Below, in pieces: positions 1-11,475 of a stretch of DNA of 64,000 bases. Made by a program: the position numbers and the translations under genes. Within the stretch, counting starts at the first letter, position 1. The number at the start of each line of letters is the position of its first letter. Below the pieces are notes generated by a model. It worked only from the letters and a program-made list of their open reading frames with translations. It had not been told where the DNA came from and made no database searches. Where the stretch lies: assembly GCA_028370155.1 (NCBI GenBank), contig CP116670.1, positions 2,170,001 through 2,234,000 of the forward strand. Reading direction: 5' to 3'. Source of the DNA: Arthrobacter sp. OVS8 (GTDB lineage Bacteria > Actinomycetota > Actinomycetes > Actinomycetales > Micrococcaceae).

Positions 1-188
1 GGAGGATTGACAGGCTCGTCGCGTTCACGCGGCGGGCGGCCGCCGCCACAACGACTGTTTCTGCGGAAAGCGCGGCTGCCTGTTGTTCGGAAAGACTCAT
101 GGTCACAGGGTACTTCGGGGCCCGGCGGGGCGCCCAAGGCGTTACGCCGCGGCGCGTTTCTGTCAGGGATTGTCGGTAGGCTAGAGCA

Positions 189-835
189 GTGACTACCCAG
201 AACCCCGGACTGTTTATCGCCTTCGAAGGCGGCGACGGCGCCGGCAAGTCCACGCAGGCGGCTGCGCTGGCCGCGGCGCTTGAGTCGCGTGGCCTCACGG
301 TGCTGCGGACCCGGGAGCCGGGCGGCACTCCGATCGGCGAGAAGCTCCGTTCCCTGGTCCTGGACCACGGCCACGGCCACATCGACGCGCACACCGAAGC
401 CCTGATCTTCGCGGCGTCCCGCGCCGCCCACGCCAGCCAGGTCATCCGCCCCGCCCTGGAGCGCGGCGAGATCGTCCTCACCGACCGCTACATTGACTCC
501 TCGGTCGCCTACCAGGGCGCGGGCCGGGACCTCGGCACCGACGCCGTCCGGGACATCAACCACTGGGCCACGTCGGGCCTGCAGCCGGACCTCACGGTGC
601 TGCTCGACGTCGACCCCGAGGTGGGGCGGCGCCGCCGCACGGCGGGCGACGCCGCCGAGGACCGGCTGGAATCCGAGGCCGATGAATTCCACGCCAGGAT
701 CCGGACCGCCTTCCTCGACCTCGCCGCGGCCAGGCCTGAGCACTACCTCGTCCTCCCCGCCCGCCTCCCGGTTGAGGACCTGGCCGCGCGGATCCTCGAG
801 CGGGTCGAGGTCCTGCTACCCTCCCCGCAGGGTGA
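189..835 (+). CDS. tmk: thymidylate kinase
   Basis: Phosphorylates dTMP to dTDP with ATP, a cytoplasmic step of dTTP synthesis. The P-loop GGDGAGKST is near residues 14-22, followed by the TREPGGT segment and the DRYIDSSVAYQG substrate motif. A GTG start is used. As written, the frame has no stop and reads straight into holB (MSVWDD from base 840). Restoring one base at the C4 run near 824-827 would end the protein at TGA 833-835 at about 215 residues, the normal family length. I therefore place the end there and regard the tmk-holB fusion as an artefact. The tmk-holB order is usual in actinobacteria. Confidence 0.93.
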
Positions 836-839
836 AAGC

Positions 840-1981
840 ATGAGCGTCTGGGACGACCTCCAGGGCCAACCCGCCGTCGTGGACCAACTGCGCCAGGCGG
901 CCCAGGGCGAAGGCCTGACCCATGCGTGGCTCTTCACCGGCCCGCCGGGTTCGGGCCGGTCCAACGCGGCGAAGGCCTTTGCCGCCGCCCTGAACTGCGA
1001 CCAGGAGGACGTCAGCCGGCGCGGTTGCGGCGAATGCGCGGCCTGCCTGACGATCCTGGGCGAAACACACTCCGATGTGGCCTTTGTGCGCACCGAAAAG
1101 GTCACCATCACCATCGATGAGGCCCGCGATCTGGTCTCCACCGCCGGGAACCGGCCGTCCTCGGCGCGCTGGCGCATCATTGTGGTGGAGGACGCGGACC
1201 GGATGGCGGAACGCACCACGAACGTGCTGCTCAAGGCGATCGAGGAACCCACTCCCCGCACCGTCTGGATGCTCTGCGCGCCGTCCCCGCCGATGTCCTC
1301 GTCACTATCCGTTCCCGCTGCCGCCCGGTGGCGCTGCGGCTTCCGCCCGCGGCCGACGTCGCGGCGCTGCTGGTGAAGCGCGACGGCGTCGACCCCGCCG
1401 TCGCCGAACGTGCGGCCCGGGCCGCGCAAAGCCATGTCGGGATCGCCCGGCGTCTGGCCCGCGATCCCGAAGCCCGTGAGCGGCGGCTCGAAACCGTGCG
1501 GTTCCCCCTGGGCCTCCGGGGCGTCACGGCCGCGGTACTGATGGCCGAAAAGCTCGTCAAGATCGCCACGGAGGAAGCCAACAGCTCCAACGATGAGCGC
1601 GACGCGGCGGAAAAAGCCGCCCTGCTCGCCACCCTCGGGGCGCCCGAAAGCGGCACGCTGCCGCCGGCCATGCGCGGCCAGGTCAAGCAGCTCGAGGATG
1701 ACCAGAAGCGCCGCGCCAAGCGTTCGGTGACCGATTCCCTTGACCGCACGCTCACCGACCTGCTGTCCTTCTACCGGGATGTGCTGATCATCCAGATGGG
1801 GAACGCCGTGGAGCTGGTCAACGTTGAACTCAGGAGTGAACTCGTGGAGTTCGCCCGCCACTCCTCCGCAGAAACCACCCTTGCCCGCATGGACGCCATC
1901 AACAAGGCCCGCAAACGGATCACGACCTCCAACGTGGCCCCGCTGCTAACCATCGAGTCCATGGCAGCCAGCCTCATCTGA
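840..1981 (+). CDS. holB: DNA polymerase III subunit delta'
   Basis: Clamp-loader subunit that helps load the beta clamp. The N-terminus MSVWDDLQGQ is followed by a P-loop-like GPPGSGRSN, then a zinc-binding group of cysteines (CGECAAC), as in AAA+ clamp-loader subunits. One base is missing at the C4 run near 1286: the frame breaks after LCAPSP and resumes as ADVLVTIRSRCRPVALRLPP. The second half then runs to TGA at 1981, giving about 380 residues in total. The start sits 4 bases after the inferred tmk stop, so the two genes are translationally coupled. Confidence 0.92.
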
Positions 1982-2022
1982 GGGACCATCCCGTGACCCC
2001 CGTCCCCTCCAAGGAGAACCGT

Positions 2023-3587
2023 ATGAAGTCTGCACGAGCCGTGCCCGCCAGATCCCGATCCCTAGCGATCGGCCTGCGGGCAGTCGGTGCCATGGCCCTG
2101 GCCCTGACGCTCTCCTCGTGCACCCTCTTCGGCGGCGACAGCGGGTCGAAGGATGCCAGCACGCCGGATCCCGAGATCGCCGACGCCGCTCCCGCCGAAC
2201 TCCGCAGCTTCTACACGCAGCAGGTCGACTGGGCCCCGTGCGAGTCAGACTTCGAGTGCGCCAAGGTCAAGGTCCCGATGGACTACAGCAAGCCGGACGG
2301 CGAGAGCATTGAAATCGCGGCGCTCAGACTGCCCAGCGAGGGCAGCAACAAGAAGGGCAGCCTGCTGGTCAACCCCGGCGGCCCCGGCGGTTCCGGCTAC
2401 GACTTCGTCCGGGACGCCGGCTCCACCAACATCTCGGAAAAGGTCCGCTCCAACTACGACATCGTCGGATTCGATCCGCGCGGCGTGAAACGCTCGGCGC
2501 CGGTCACATGCATGACCGACCAGGAGCGCGACGCCTCCCGGGCCAAGGTCTATGAACTCGACACGGACGCCGGGCTGGCCGAGTCCATCGCAGATAACAA
2601 GGCCATCGCCGCCCAGTGCGCGGAGAAGACCGGTCCCGTCCTTGGCCACATCGACACAGCCAGCGCCGCCAAGGATCTGGACATTCTGCGCGCCGTGCTC
2701 AACGACACCAAGCTGAACTACCTGGGCTACTCCTACGGCACCTTCCTCGGCTCCACGTACGCCTCGCTGTTCCCGGACAACGTCGGCCGGATGGTCCTCG
2801 ACGGTGCGATGGATCCTTCGCTGAGCTATGAGCAGCTGACCAGCGGGCAGGCGAAGGCGTTCGAGAAGGCCATCCGGGCCTACGTGACGCACTGCCTCGA
2901 AGGAAGCGACTGCCCGCTCAGCGGCACGCCGGACGACGCCGTCGCCCAGATCCAGGACGTCCTCGCTGCCGTGGAGGCGGACCCGCGGGCCGCGAAGGAC
3001 GGCCGGGTGGTCAACGCCTCCATGTTTGTGAGCGGCTTCATCCTGCCGTTCTACAACGATGACAACTGGCCCCTGCTGACGCAGGCCCTGGACAGCGCGC
3101 TGAAGGGCGACGTGACGCCCATGCTCCGGCTCGCTGACTTCGGCGCGGACCGGGAGCCAAACGGCAGCTACTCCGGGAACTCAAGCTTCGCGTTCGCGGC
3201 CATCAACTGCCTGGACTACCCGATGGTGACGGATACCGCCGGGATGCGGGCTGACGAGCAGCAGCTGCGCCAGGACTCCCCGACGCTGGGCTCCTACTTC
3301 GCCTACGGAGGCACCAGCTGCAAGGACTGGCCGTACAAGAACGTCCGTACCCCGCTCCGGCGGAATACAAGGGCTCCACCGACATCCTCGTGATCGGCAC
3401 CACGGGCGACCCTGCCACCCCGGTGGAGTGGGCCACGGAGCTGCGCAAGCAGCTGGGTACCGCAGCGCTGCTGACGTGGGAGGGCGAGGGCCACACGGCC
3501 TATGGACGCGCCGGCGACTGCATCGGCGATGCTGTGGACGGCTACCTCGTCGACGGCAAGACCCCTGCGGACAACACCGTCTGCTGA
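2023..3587 (+). CDS. secreted lipoprotein alpha/beta hydrolase, S33 tripeptidyl aminopeptidase family
   Basis: Extracellular peptidase-like hydrolase. The start at 2023 is chosen because aaggag lies 7 bases upstream. The first 35 residues form a signal peptide ending in the lipobox LSSC, so the protein should be lipid-anchored. Family motifs: NPGGPGGSGYD (oxyanion region), nucleophile elbow GYSYG, and a C-terminal TAP-like domain with the DPATPVEWA segment and the catalytic-His region EGHTAYG. One base is missing at the C4 run near 3352, where TP|APAEYKGSTDILVIGTTGD should be continuous. Full length is about 522 residues. Substrate preference cannot be read from the sequence. Confidence 0.88.
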
Positions 3588-3681
3588 GGCGTTCCGCACT
3601 CATTTTGACCCGGGCCGGAGGACTCAACTACAGTTGTCTCTGGCATGAAGCGACCGGGTCACCCGGATACTTCACGCGGTT

Positions 3682-3754
3682 GCTTCCTTAGCTCAGTTGG
3701 TAGAGCGTCTCACTCGTAATGAGAAGGTCGCCAGTTCGATTCTGGCAGGAAGCT
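3682..3754 (+). tRNA. tRNA-Thr (anticodon CGT)
   Basis: Complete cloverleaf: acceptor arms GCTTCCT and AGGAAGC, D-loop TTAGCTCAGTTGGTAGAGC, anticodon loop CTCGTAA with anticodon CGT, and T-arm GGTTCGAT-like sequence. CCA is not encoded. Confidence 0.97.
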
Positions 3755-3767
3755 CTGATCTCCATCT

Positions 3768-3800
3768 ATCGGCCCCGACGCGCACGTCGGGGCCGATATT
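3768..3800 (+). terminator. intrinsic terminator after tRNA-Thr
   Basis: Perfect 13-bp stem ATCGGCCCCGACG / CGTCGGGGCCGAT with a CGCA loop, followed by ATTTTG. It lies 14 bases after the tRNA. Confidence 0.85.
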
Positions 3801-3863
3801 TTGCCCGGCGCCGGGCCGGTTTTCGGCCCACGGTCCCCGCCTGACTCGATCCGTGCCCCTACG

Positions 3864-4409
3864 ATGGATCGGGTGAAGACCACAAAGGGGCCTCCTACAC
3901 CACTGCCGCTGCGCTGATGCTGGCAGCCGTGCCGCTGATCCTCGCCGTGCCGGCCGCCGCGGCCCCTGCGATCACATCGGCGGGATCGTCCCGGCACTCA
4001 TCTGCCCGACGCCGTCGAGCAGTCCGGATCCCACCGCGACGCCGGCCCCGACATCAAGCGCCACCTCCCGTCCGCCCGCCCCCTCGATCCCGTCCGGCGC
4101 CGCCCCTGCCCCACGGATCCCGGGAGTCCCTGCCCCGGCGGGCACCCGGGCCCCGGCGACAACCGGCAGTGCCGGCACACCGACGTTGGCCGCGGTTCCA
4201 CCGGCCACGGCCTCCCCGCCGTCATCACCCCGGTCCCGACAGCGCCGGCGGCGACCTCGAGGTCGACGTCCCAGGCGGGCCCCGTGGCCGCAGCGACACC
4301 TGCGTCCGGGGACTTGGCTGCCGGCGGCGTTGCCGGCGCGGTCCTGCTGGCATTTGGTGGGCTGCTGGTTATTGCGTGGGTGTTCCTGGACCTCCGGAAG
4401 CCCGGCTAG
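3864..4409 (+). CDS. small secreted or surface protein, Pro/Ala/Thr-rich with C-terminal membrane helix
   Basis: Function unknown. It can be read only if three lost bases are restored: near 3888 (GGGG), near 3966 (CCCC) and near 4216 (CCCC). The repaired protein has an N-terminal signal sequence (LMLAAVPLILAVPAAAA), a short segment with two cysteines (PCDHIGGIVPALICP), a long low-complexity P/A/T/S region and a C-terminal transmembrane helix (AVLLAFGGLLVIAWVF) followed by a basic tail. This is the architecture of a wall-spanning membrane-anchored protein, but there is no LPXTG motif. The start is either ATG 3864 or GTG 3873, in the same frame. The reconstruction is inference and no homologue is recognised. 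Confidence 0.5.
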
Positions 4410-4508
4410 CAGGCAGGGTCCTGGCCCAGCCCGTTCAAACCCCAGCGCCGTCGAGGCCGCGAGGGCGCGGCCGCGGCGTCGGCAGGGCAGGGCTTCTATG
4501 ATGCTTGC

Positions 4509-5476
4509 ATGGAAGAACAGGGGCTGGCGGACGTTGCGGCGCAGCTCTATGCCCTGCCGTTCGACGATTTTGTCGCCGCGCGCACTTCTGCCGCCAAGGA
4601 TGCGGCCGCCGCAAAAGACCGGTCCTTCGCCGCGGAAGTACGTTCGCTACCCAAGCCGTCCGTGGCGGCGTGGACGGTGAACATGCTCGCCGCGCGGCGG
4701 CCGGAGGTCCTCCGCGAACTCGCCGGGCTGGGGCAGTCGATGCGCGCCGCGCAGTCCGCCCTCGACGCCCCGGAGCTTCGCCGGCTGGGACAGGAGCGGC
4801 GCCAGCTGCTGAACGGCGCGGTCAAGGCCGCGCAGGCGGTCGCCGAAGAGCTGGGCCGGAAGATCAGCGGAATGATTGCGTCGGAGGTTGAGGCGACCTT
4901 GCGCGCGGCGACGGCGGATGAGGGGCCGCGGCGGCTGTGCAGTCCGGCCGCCTGCTCCGGGGTTGTCTGCCGACGGCGTCGACGTCGTGGATCTTTCGGG
5001 TGCCGTTGCGCTGCCCGGCTTCGCGGTCCCGGCACCGCCGGGTCCCCGCATCGCCCGTCTGCGGAACGCACCGGAACGTCCGGGGGCGCCGGAACCCCGC
5101 CGGGAAAGACGCGGACCAGCCCCGGCTGCGGGCTGTCCGCCCGGACACCCGGAAATCCACTCCGTCAGCAGTGGAACGGGCCCGGGCTTTGCTCAAGGAC
5201 GCGGAAGAAGCGTCGGGGGCGGCTGCAGCGGAAGCCGGGCAGGATGAGGAGGAGCGGGCGTCGTCCACCGCCCGGGCCTCGGAGCTCTCCGACACGGTCA
5301 GGCAATTGCGGGAGCAGCTGGCCCTGCGCGAGCAGGAACTCAAGGCCGCCCGGAAACGGCGCGAGCTGGCCGCTGCCCGGGCGCAGCAGTCAGCCCGGGC
5401 AGCGGCCCGGGCGGCGCGCACCGCGGACCTTGCCCGGGAACGGGTGCTGCGGCTTGGCAACACGCCGGACTCATGA
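4509..5476 (+). CDS. hypothetical alpha-helical / coiled-coil protein
   Basis: Unknown function. The N-terminal 140 residues (MEEQGLADVAAQLYALPFDD...) are helical and rich in Ala, Arg and Glu. The C-terminal 90 residues form a strong predicted coiled coil (ELSDTVRQLREQLALREQEL, then an Arg/Ala-rich tail). The frame breaks at four places, each explained by one lost base: near 4925 and 4964 (GGGG runs), 5045 and 5098 (CCCC runs). Restored length is about 325 residues. There are no membrane segments. It is probably a cytoplasmic protein of Micrococcaceae, but I do not recognise the family. Confidence 0.55.
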
Positions 5477-5512
5477 CCTCAAAGTGTCGGAGGCCGGCAG
5501 GACACTTAATTC

Positions 5513-5692
5513 ATGGAAACCAACCAGTACTTTGAAGTCACGTATCTGGACACGGACTGCGGCCGCATCCGCACCGAAACCTTCGACGACGTCGCGGCCG
5601 CCGAGCGCTTCGCCAGCCGCCAGGCCGCCGACGAGCACGGCTGGGCCACCATCGACGCCGTGCCGGTACGGGAAGGCCGGAAGGCCGCCTAG
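5513..5692 (+). CDS. small conserved-looking protein, 59 aa
   Basis: Short intact frame METNQYFEVTYLDTDCGRIR... ending VREGRKAA. It is acidic with regular amphipathic character and high third-position GC, as expected of coding sequence. No function recognised. It lies between the coiled-coil gene and the convergent aldo/keto reductase. Confidence 0.55.
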   Translation: METNQYFEVTYLDTDCGRIRTETFDDVAAAERFASRQAADEHGWATIDAVPVREGRKAA

Positions 5693-5784
5693 TCCGGGCC
5701 GCGGGTATCCGGACAGCAGCAGGGCCCCCACCCGGTTCGGATGAAGGCCCTGCTGCGGTCTACGCCTGTTTCGCCGGGTAAGGC

Positions 5785-6630
5785 TTAGGCGAAGTCGGAG
5801 ACTGCCGGGTCGGGGCCGATGCGGCCGGCGCCCTCGGCTGACTGGTCTAGGCCGTTGATGGCCTGTACATCGGTCTCGTCCAGGCTGACCTCGAGCGCAG
5901 CGTAGTTCTCGCGGATGCGGGACTCGGTCACGGACTTGGGGATGACCACGTTGCCGATAGCCAGGTGCCAGGCGATGACCACCTGCGCCGGAGTGGCGTT
6001 GTGCTTGGCCGCGATCTGGGCGATGACCGGGCTCTCGAGCAGCTCGCCGCCCTGGCCCAGCGGCGACCAGGCCTGGGTGAGGATGCCCTTTGAGGCGTTG
6101 AATTCGCGCAGCTCGGACTGGTTGAAGAAGGGGTGCAGCTCCACCTGGTTGATGGCCGGCACGACGCCGGTCTCGTCAATCAGCCGCTGCAGGCCCTCCT
6201 TGGTGAAGTTGGAGACGCCGATGGTCTTGACGCGGCCCTGCTTCTGCAGCTCGATGAGAGCCTTCCAGGTGTCCACGTACTTGTCCTGCTTCGGCTGCAT
6301 CCAGTGGATCAGGTACAGATCCAGGGTCTCCAGGCCAAGGCGCTCCATGGATTCCTCGAAAGCCTTCAGCGTGGACTCGTAGCCCTGGTCCGCGTTCCAC
6401 AGCTTGGTGGTGATGAAGATGTCCTCAGGCTTGAGGCCCGACCGCTCGATCGCACGTCCCACTCCTGCTTCATTGCCGTAGATCTTGGCGGTGTCGATGT
6501 GGCGGAATCCGGCTTCGAACGCCTGGGCCACCACCTTCTCGGCGACGTCGTCTTCAACCTGCCACACTCCGTAGCCAAGCTGGGGAATGGTGTTGCCGTC
6601 ATTGAAAGTCAGTACCGGTGAAAGAGTCAT
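5785..6630 (-). CDS. aldo/keto reductase, 2,5-diketo-D-gluconate reductase-like
   Basis: NADPH-dependent reductase of carbonyl compounds with a TIM-barrel fold. Visible family signatures are GFRHIDTAKIYGNEAGVG (catalytic Asp and Tyr), the catalytic-Lys region ITTKLWN, LYLIHWMQP with the active-site His, and IPKSVTESRIREN (NADPH 2'-phosphate binding). It has 281 residues, normal for the DkgA/DkgB-type group, and is intact. The physiological substrate cannot be deduced. It appears to be transcribed alone. Confidence 0.9.
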   Translation of the reverse strand: MTLSPVLTFNDGNTIPQLGYGVWQVEDDVAEKVVAQAFEAGFRHIDTAKIYGNEAGVGRAIERSGLKPEDIFITTKLWNADQGYESTLKAFEESMERLGLETLDLYLIHWMQPKQDKYVDTWKALIELQKQGRVKTIGVSNFTKEGLQRLIDETGVVPAINQVELHPFFNQSELREFNASKGILTQAWSPLGQGGELLESPVIAQIAAKHNATPAQVVIAWHLAIGNVVIPKSVTESRIRENYAALEVSLDETDVQAINGLDQSAEGAGRIGPDPAVSDFA

Positions 6631-6736
6631 CCCGCCATCCTGCCAACGCCTGCGAGGGACCGCCAGCGCAAAGCCCGCGGCTAAGCTAGGCGCTTAACCG
6701 GGAATTTTGGGGCGCGACGCCGGGGCGGCGCGGACC

Positions 6737-7191
6737 TCAGTCCGTGGCAGCCGACTCAGCAATCCGGCGTTCGGCGTCGTTGACCTGCTCCAGCACCGAT
6801 GCGGCGCGGCGCCGCACCGACTCGGCGCCGGCCGGGACGGGACCGACGGCGAGGCGGAGCATCGCCGCCGCTTCGGCCGTGGTGGCCAGGGAGTTGCCGG
6901 CCGTGGACAGGGCGCGGTGGACCCCGGCGAGGCTCCCTGGAATGTCGAGTCCCTCGCTGGGTGCACGCCGCTGGGCCTCCACGCAGACCTGCCGGACCCG
7001 CTCGGAGAGCGCAGACAGCTCATTGGCGATCTCAAGGAGCTCGGTATAGAGGGTTTCGTCCTCCACCCCTCGAGGACCTGGTGGTAGCGGTCCAGGCCGC
7101 GGGTGAAGCGGTCGTGGGCCCGCCGCCAGAGTCCCTTGCCGAGTTCGGCGTCGTCTTTCCGTCCCTGCCGGGCGGCACTGAAGAGTCCCAA
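6737..7191 (-). CDS. hypothetical helical protein downstream of bpa
   Basis: About 150 residues once one lost base near 7068 (GGGG in the gene sense) is restored. The frame starts at TTG 7191 with GLFSAARQGRKDDAELGKG and joins EDETLYTELLEIANELSALS at the break. It is mostly helical with a short coiled-coil-like centre and no signal or membrane segment. The start lies 7 bases after the stop of bpa, so the two are co-transcribed. A link to the proteasome is possible by context only. Confidence 0.6.
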
Positions 7192-7198
7192 GGCTGCC

Positions 7199-7890
7199 CT
7201 ACAGGTACTGGCCGGGGCCGTGGTCCGGGTCCACGGGCACGGGAGCCTGCCTGGGATCAGCGCCCGGCCTGGGCGCCGCGGCCCGCTGGGGCTCGCCGTT
7301 TTCACCGATGATCACGCCGGGGGCGATGACCGTTCCGGGCGGCAACTGGCGCAGCTGTGCCTGCGCGGCAGCGTGGTCCCTGGCGGCATGCTGCGCTGCG
7401 AGGGCCGTCTGGATGCCGTGGAAGAGGCCCTCGAGCCAGCCGACAAGCTGCGCCTGGGCGATCCGCAGCTCCGCGTCCGACGGTGTTCCGTCGGCGGGGA
7501 AGGAAGCGTGATCCGTTCCAGCTCCTCGACAAGTTCCGGGGCGAGGCCGTCTTCCAGTTCTTTGATCGAGCGTTTGTGGATGCCGGCCAGCCGTGCCCGC
7601 GCCGCGTCGTCGAGCGGGGCGGACCTCACTTCGTCCAGGAGCTGCTTCATCATGGTGCCGATCCGCATCACCTTCGCGGGTTCGTCAACGAGATCCTGCA
7701 GCCGGCTGGGCCGCGCGGCCCCGCGGGCACTGCCTCCTGGCCGGGGTGTCCGTTTCCCCGCGCGGGCCGGGCTCCCCGGCTGTTCCCGCTTCGGCGCTTC
7801 CGGGCCGCCGTCGCCCGTCGTCTGGCGGTACAGGGTGGCGCCCTCGACGGGGACCTCGTCGGCGGGCTGAGTGTCGTGCGGATCGCTCAT
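7199..7890 (-). CDS. bpa: bacterial proteasome activator Bpa (DUF2587)
   Basis: ATP-independent ring-forming activator that docks on the 20S proteasome and feeds it unfolded substrates. The central domain is unmistakable: RLQDLVDEPAKVMRIGTMM, LLDEVRSAPLDDAARARL and ELEDGLAPELVEELERI. After a lost base near 7496, SDAELRIAQAQLVGWLEG and LFHGIQTALAAQ follow. The protein ends GPGQYL, the C-terminal motif that inserts into the proteasome alpha ring. The N-terminal 60 residues are disordered and charged. About 231 residues when repaired. It indicates that the organism has a proteasome, whose genes are outside this window. Confidence 0.9.
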
Positions 7891-8068
7891 GGCTTCATAC
7901 TCTCACGAGCCCGGAGCCGCGCAGGCGGCATGCCCGGGCGGCACGCCCGGCTCAACATATGGCGCAACAAACGGACGCCAGACGGTCCAGCAGACAGCAG
8001 CGGGCGCCGTCGGGCACTGGTGTGCTCGACGGCGCCCGGCTGGCGGTAACCCGATCAATCGAAACCGG

Positions 8069-8260
8069 TCAGCAGCACCGGCCCTGCGGATTGGCGTCCT
8101 GGCGGTCCGTCTGGTCCCGCCAGAATTCCCGCTCGGTCATCGGCGGGGAGCCGTGGCCGGCTTCGGCGTGGTGCGCCAGGTACTTTGCATACGCGTCCGC
8201 ACCCATCACACCGCCCAGGTACCGGGCGAATCCCCGGAAGCCCGCAACTATTGTGTTCAT
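8069..8260 (-). CDS. YbdD/YjiX family small protein (DUF466)
   Basis: A 63-residue protein with the family pattern FARYLGGVMGADAYAKYL, REFWRDQTDRQDANPQ and a C-terminal GRCC. It follows the cstA stop by 13 bases in the same direction, the usual arrangement. Members of this family accompany CstA/BtsT-type pyruvate or peptide uptake systems and are needed for transport in some species. The terminal cysteine pair is conserved in the family. Confidence 0.88.
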   Translation of the reverse strand: MNTIVAGFRGFARYLGGVMGADAYAKYLAHHAEAGHGSPPMTEREFWRDQTDRQDANPQGRCC

Positions 8261-8273
8261 CTCTGGCTCCGCA

Positions 8274-10571
<2,298 letters not shown>

Positions 10572-10811
10572 GTCTCCTCCTTGAGAAACCCCGAGTGGGG
10601 CAAATCCACTCGACAGATGTGCCCCAAGGCACCCTACCAACGGCAGCGGTGCATGGATACGGCTTTGCGCCAGGCGGGCCCGGCGGGGCGACGAGCGGTG
10701 GGGCGGCGCGGGTTTACGCCATCCGGCGGCTACACAGCAACTCGAGTTTAAGCGCCTCCCCTCGTCGCCGCTAGTGGCTATGGGCGGTCCCTGGCTGCCA
10801 ACGGCGGCGCC

Positions 10812-11345
10812 CTAGGCGGGGCCGGCCAGCTGCATCAGGCGTGCTTCGCAGAGGTCCAGCCAGCGCACCTCGGCTTCGGTCTGGAAGATCAGCGAATCCA
10901 GCACGAGAAGCCGGGCGGTGTCCGTCGGCCGCTGGTGTGACGCCATATCGCGCCGGGCTTTGGTGTAATCCTGCAGGGCCCGGATGGAGACTGCGCGCTG
11001 GGCGTGGATGGCGGCGCCGACGTCTACGCCGGGAAGCGTCAGGGCGAGGGCGAGCTTGATGGCCAGTTCGTTCCGCGGAGGGCTGCTCCGCGGCACCGGC
11101 GACGTGAACCAGCTGCGGACCTCGGCACGCCCCTCGGCGGTGATGCTGTAGATGACGTGGCCTTCGCCGTCGGCCCCGTCCTTGCGGACCAGTCCGTCAC
11201 GCTCCAGACGGTCAAGGGTGGTGTAGACCTGTCCGATGTTGAGGGGCCAGGCGGATCCGGTGCGGTCCTCGAACTCGATCCTCAACTGGTAGCCATAGCG
11301 TGGCCGGTCCTGCAGGAGGGCGAGGAGGCTGTGACGAATGGACAT
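10812..11345 (-). CDS. PadR-family transcriptional regulator
   Basis: Winged-helix repressor. The start MSIRHSLLALLQDRPRYGYQ begins a classic PadR domain (YGYQLRIEFEDRTGSAWPLN, GQVYTTLDRLERDGLV), and a C-terminal helical dimerisation arm of about 80 residues follows. The longer frame reaching 11390 would run across the candidate operator, so ATG 11345 is preferred. A 9-bp inverted repeat lies 31 bases upstream and suggests autoregulation. The ligand is unknown, and there is no obvious exporter target adjacent. Confidence 0.85.
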   Translation of the reverse strand: MSIRHSLLALLQDRPRYGYQLRIEFEDRTGSAWPLNIGQVYTTLDRLERDGLVRKDGADGEGHVIYSITAEGRAEVRSWFTSPVPRSSPPRNELAIKLALALTLPGVDVGAAIHAQRAVSIRALQDYTKARRDMASHQRPTDTARLLVLDSLIFQTEAEVRWLDLCEARLMQLAGPA

Positions 11346-11375
11346 GATGCTCCCGGAGGGTAGCGGGACGACAGC

Positions 11376-11401
11376 ATACACGCGCCCCAAGACGCGTGTA
11401 T
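11376..11401. promoter_or_regulatory. candidate PadR operator, inverted repeat
   Basis: Perfect 9-bp arms ATACACGCG and CGCGTGTAT separated by 8 bp, immediately upstream of the PadR gene. A further half-site-like CGCGTAT follows at about 11405. Function as an operator is inferred from position and symmetry. Confidence 0.55.
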
Positions 11402-11475
11402 ACCGCGTATGGAATTACATTACCGTCATTCTGCGTGCCGACGCAATTCGGCATATGTCGCAACTGGCATATGTG

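Noticed and set aside
743..1861. Long minus-strand frame across tmk/holB
   Set aside because: It lies opposite genes with clear families, and high GC makes long antisense frames common. There are no family features.
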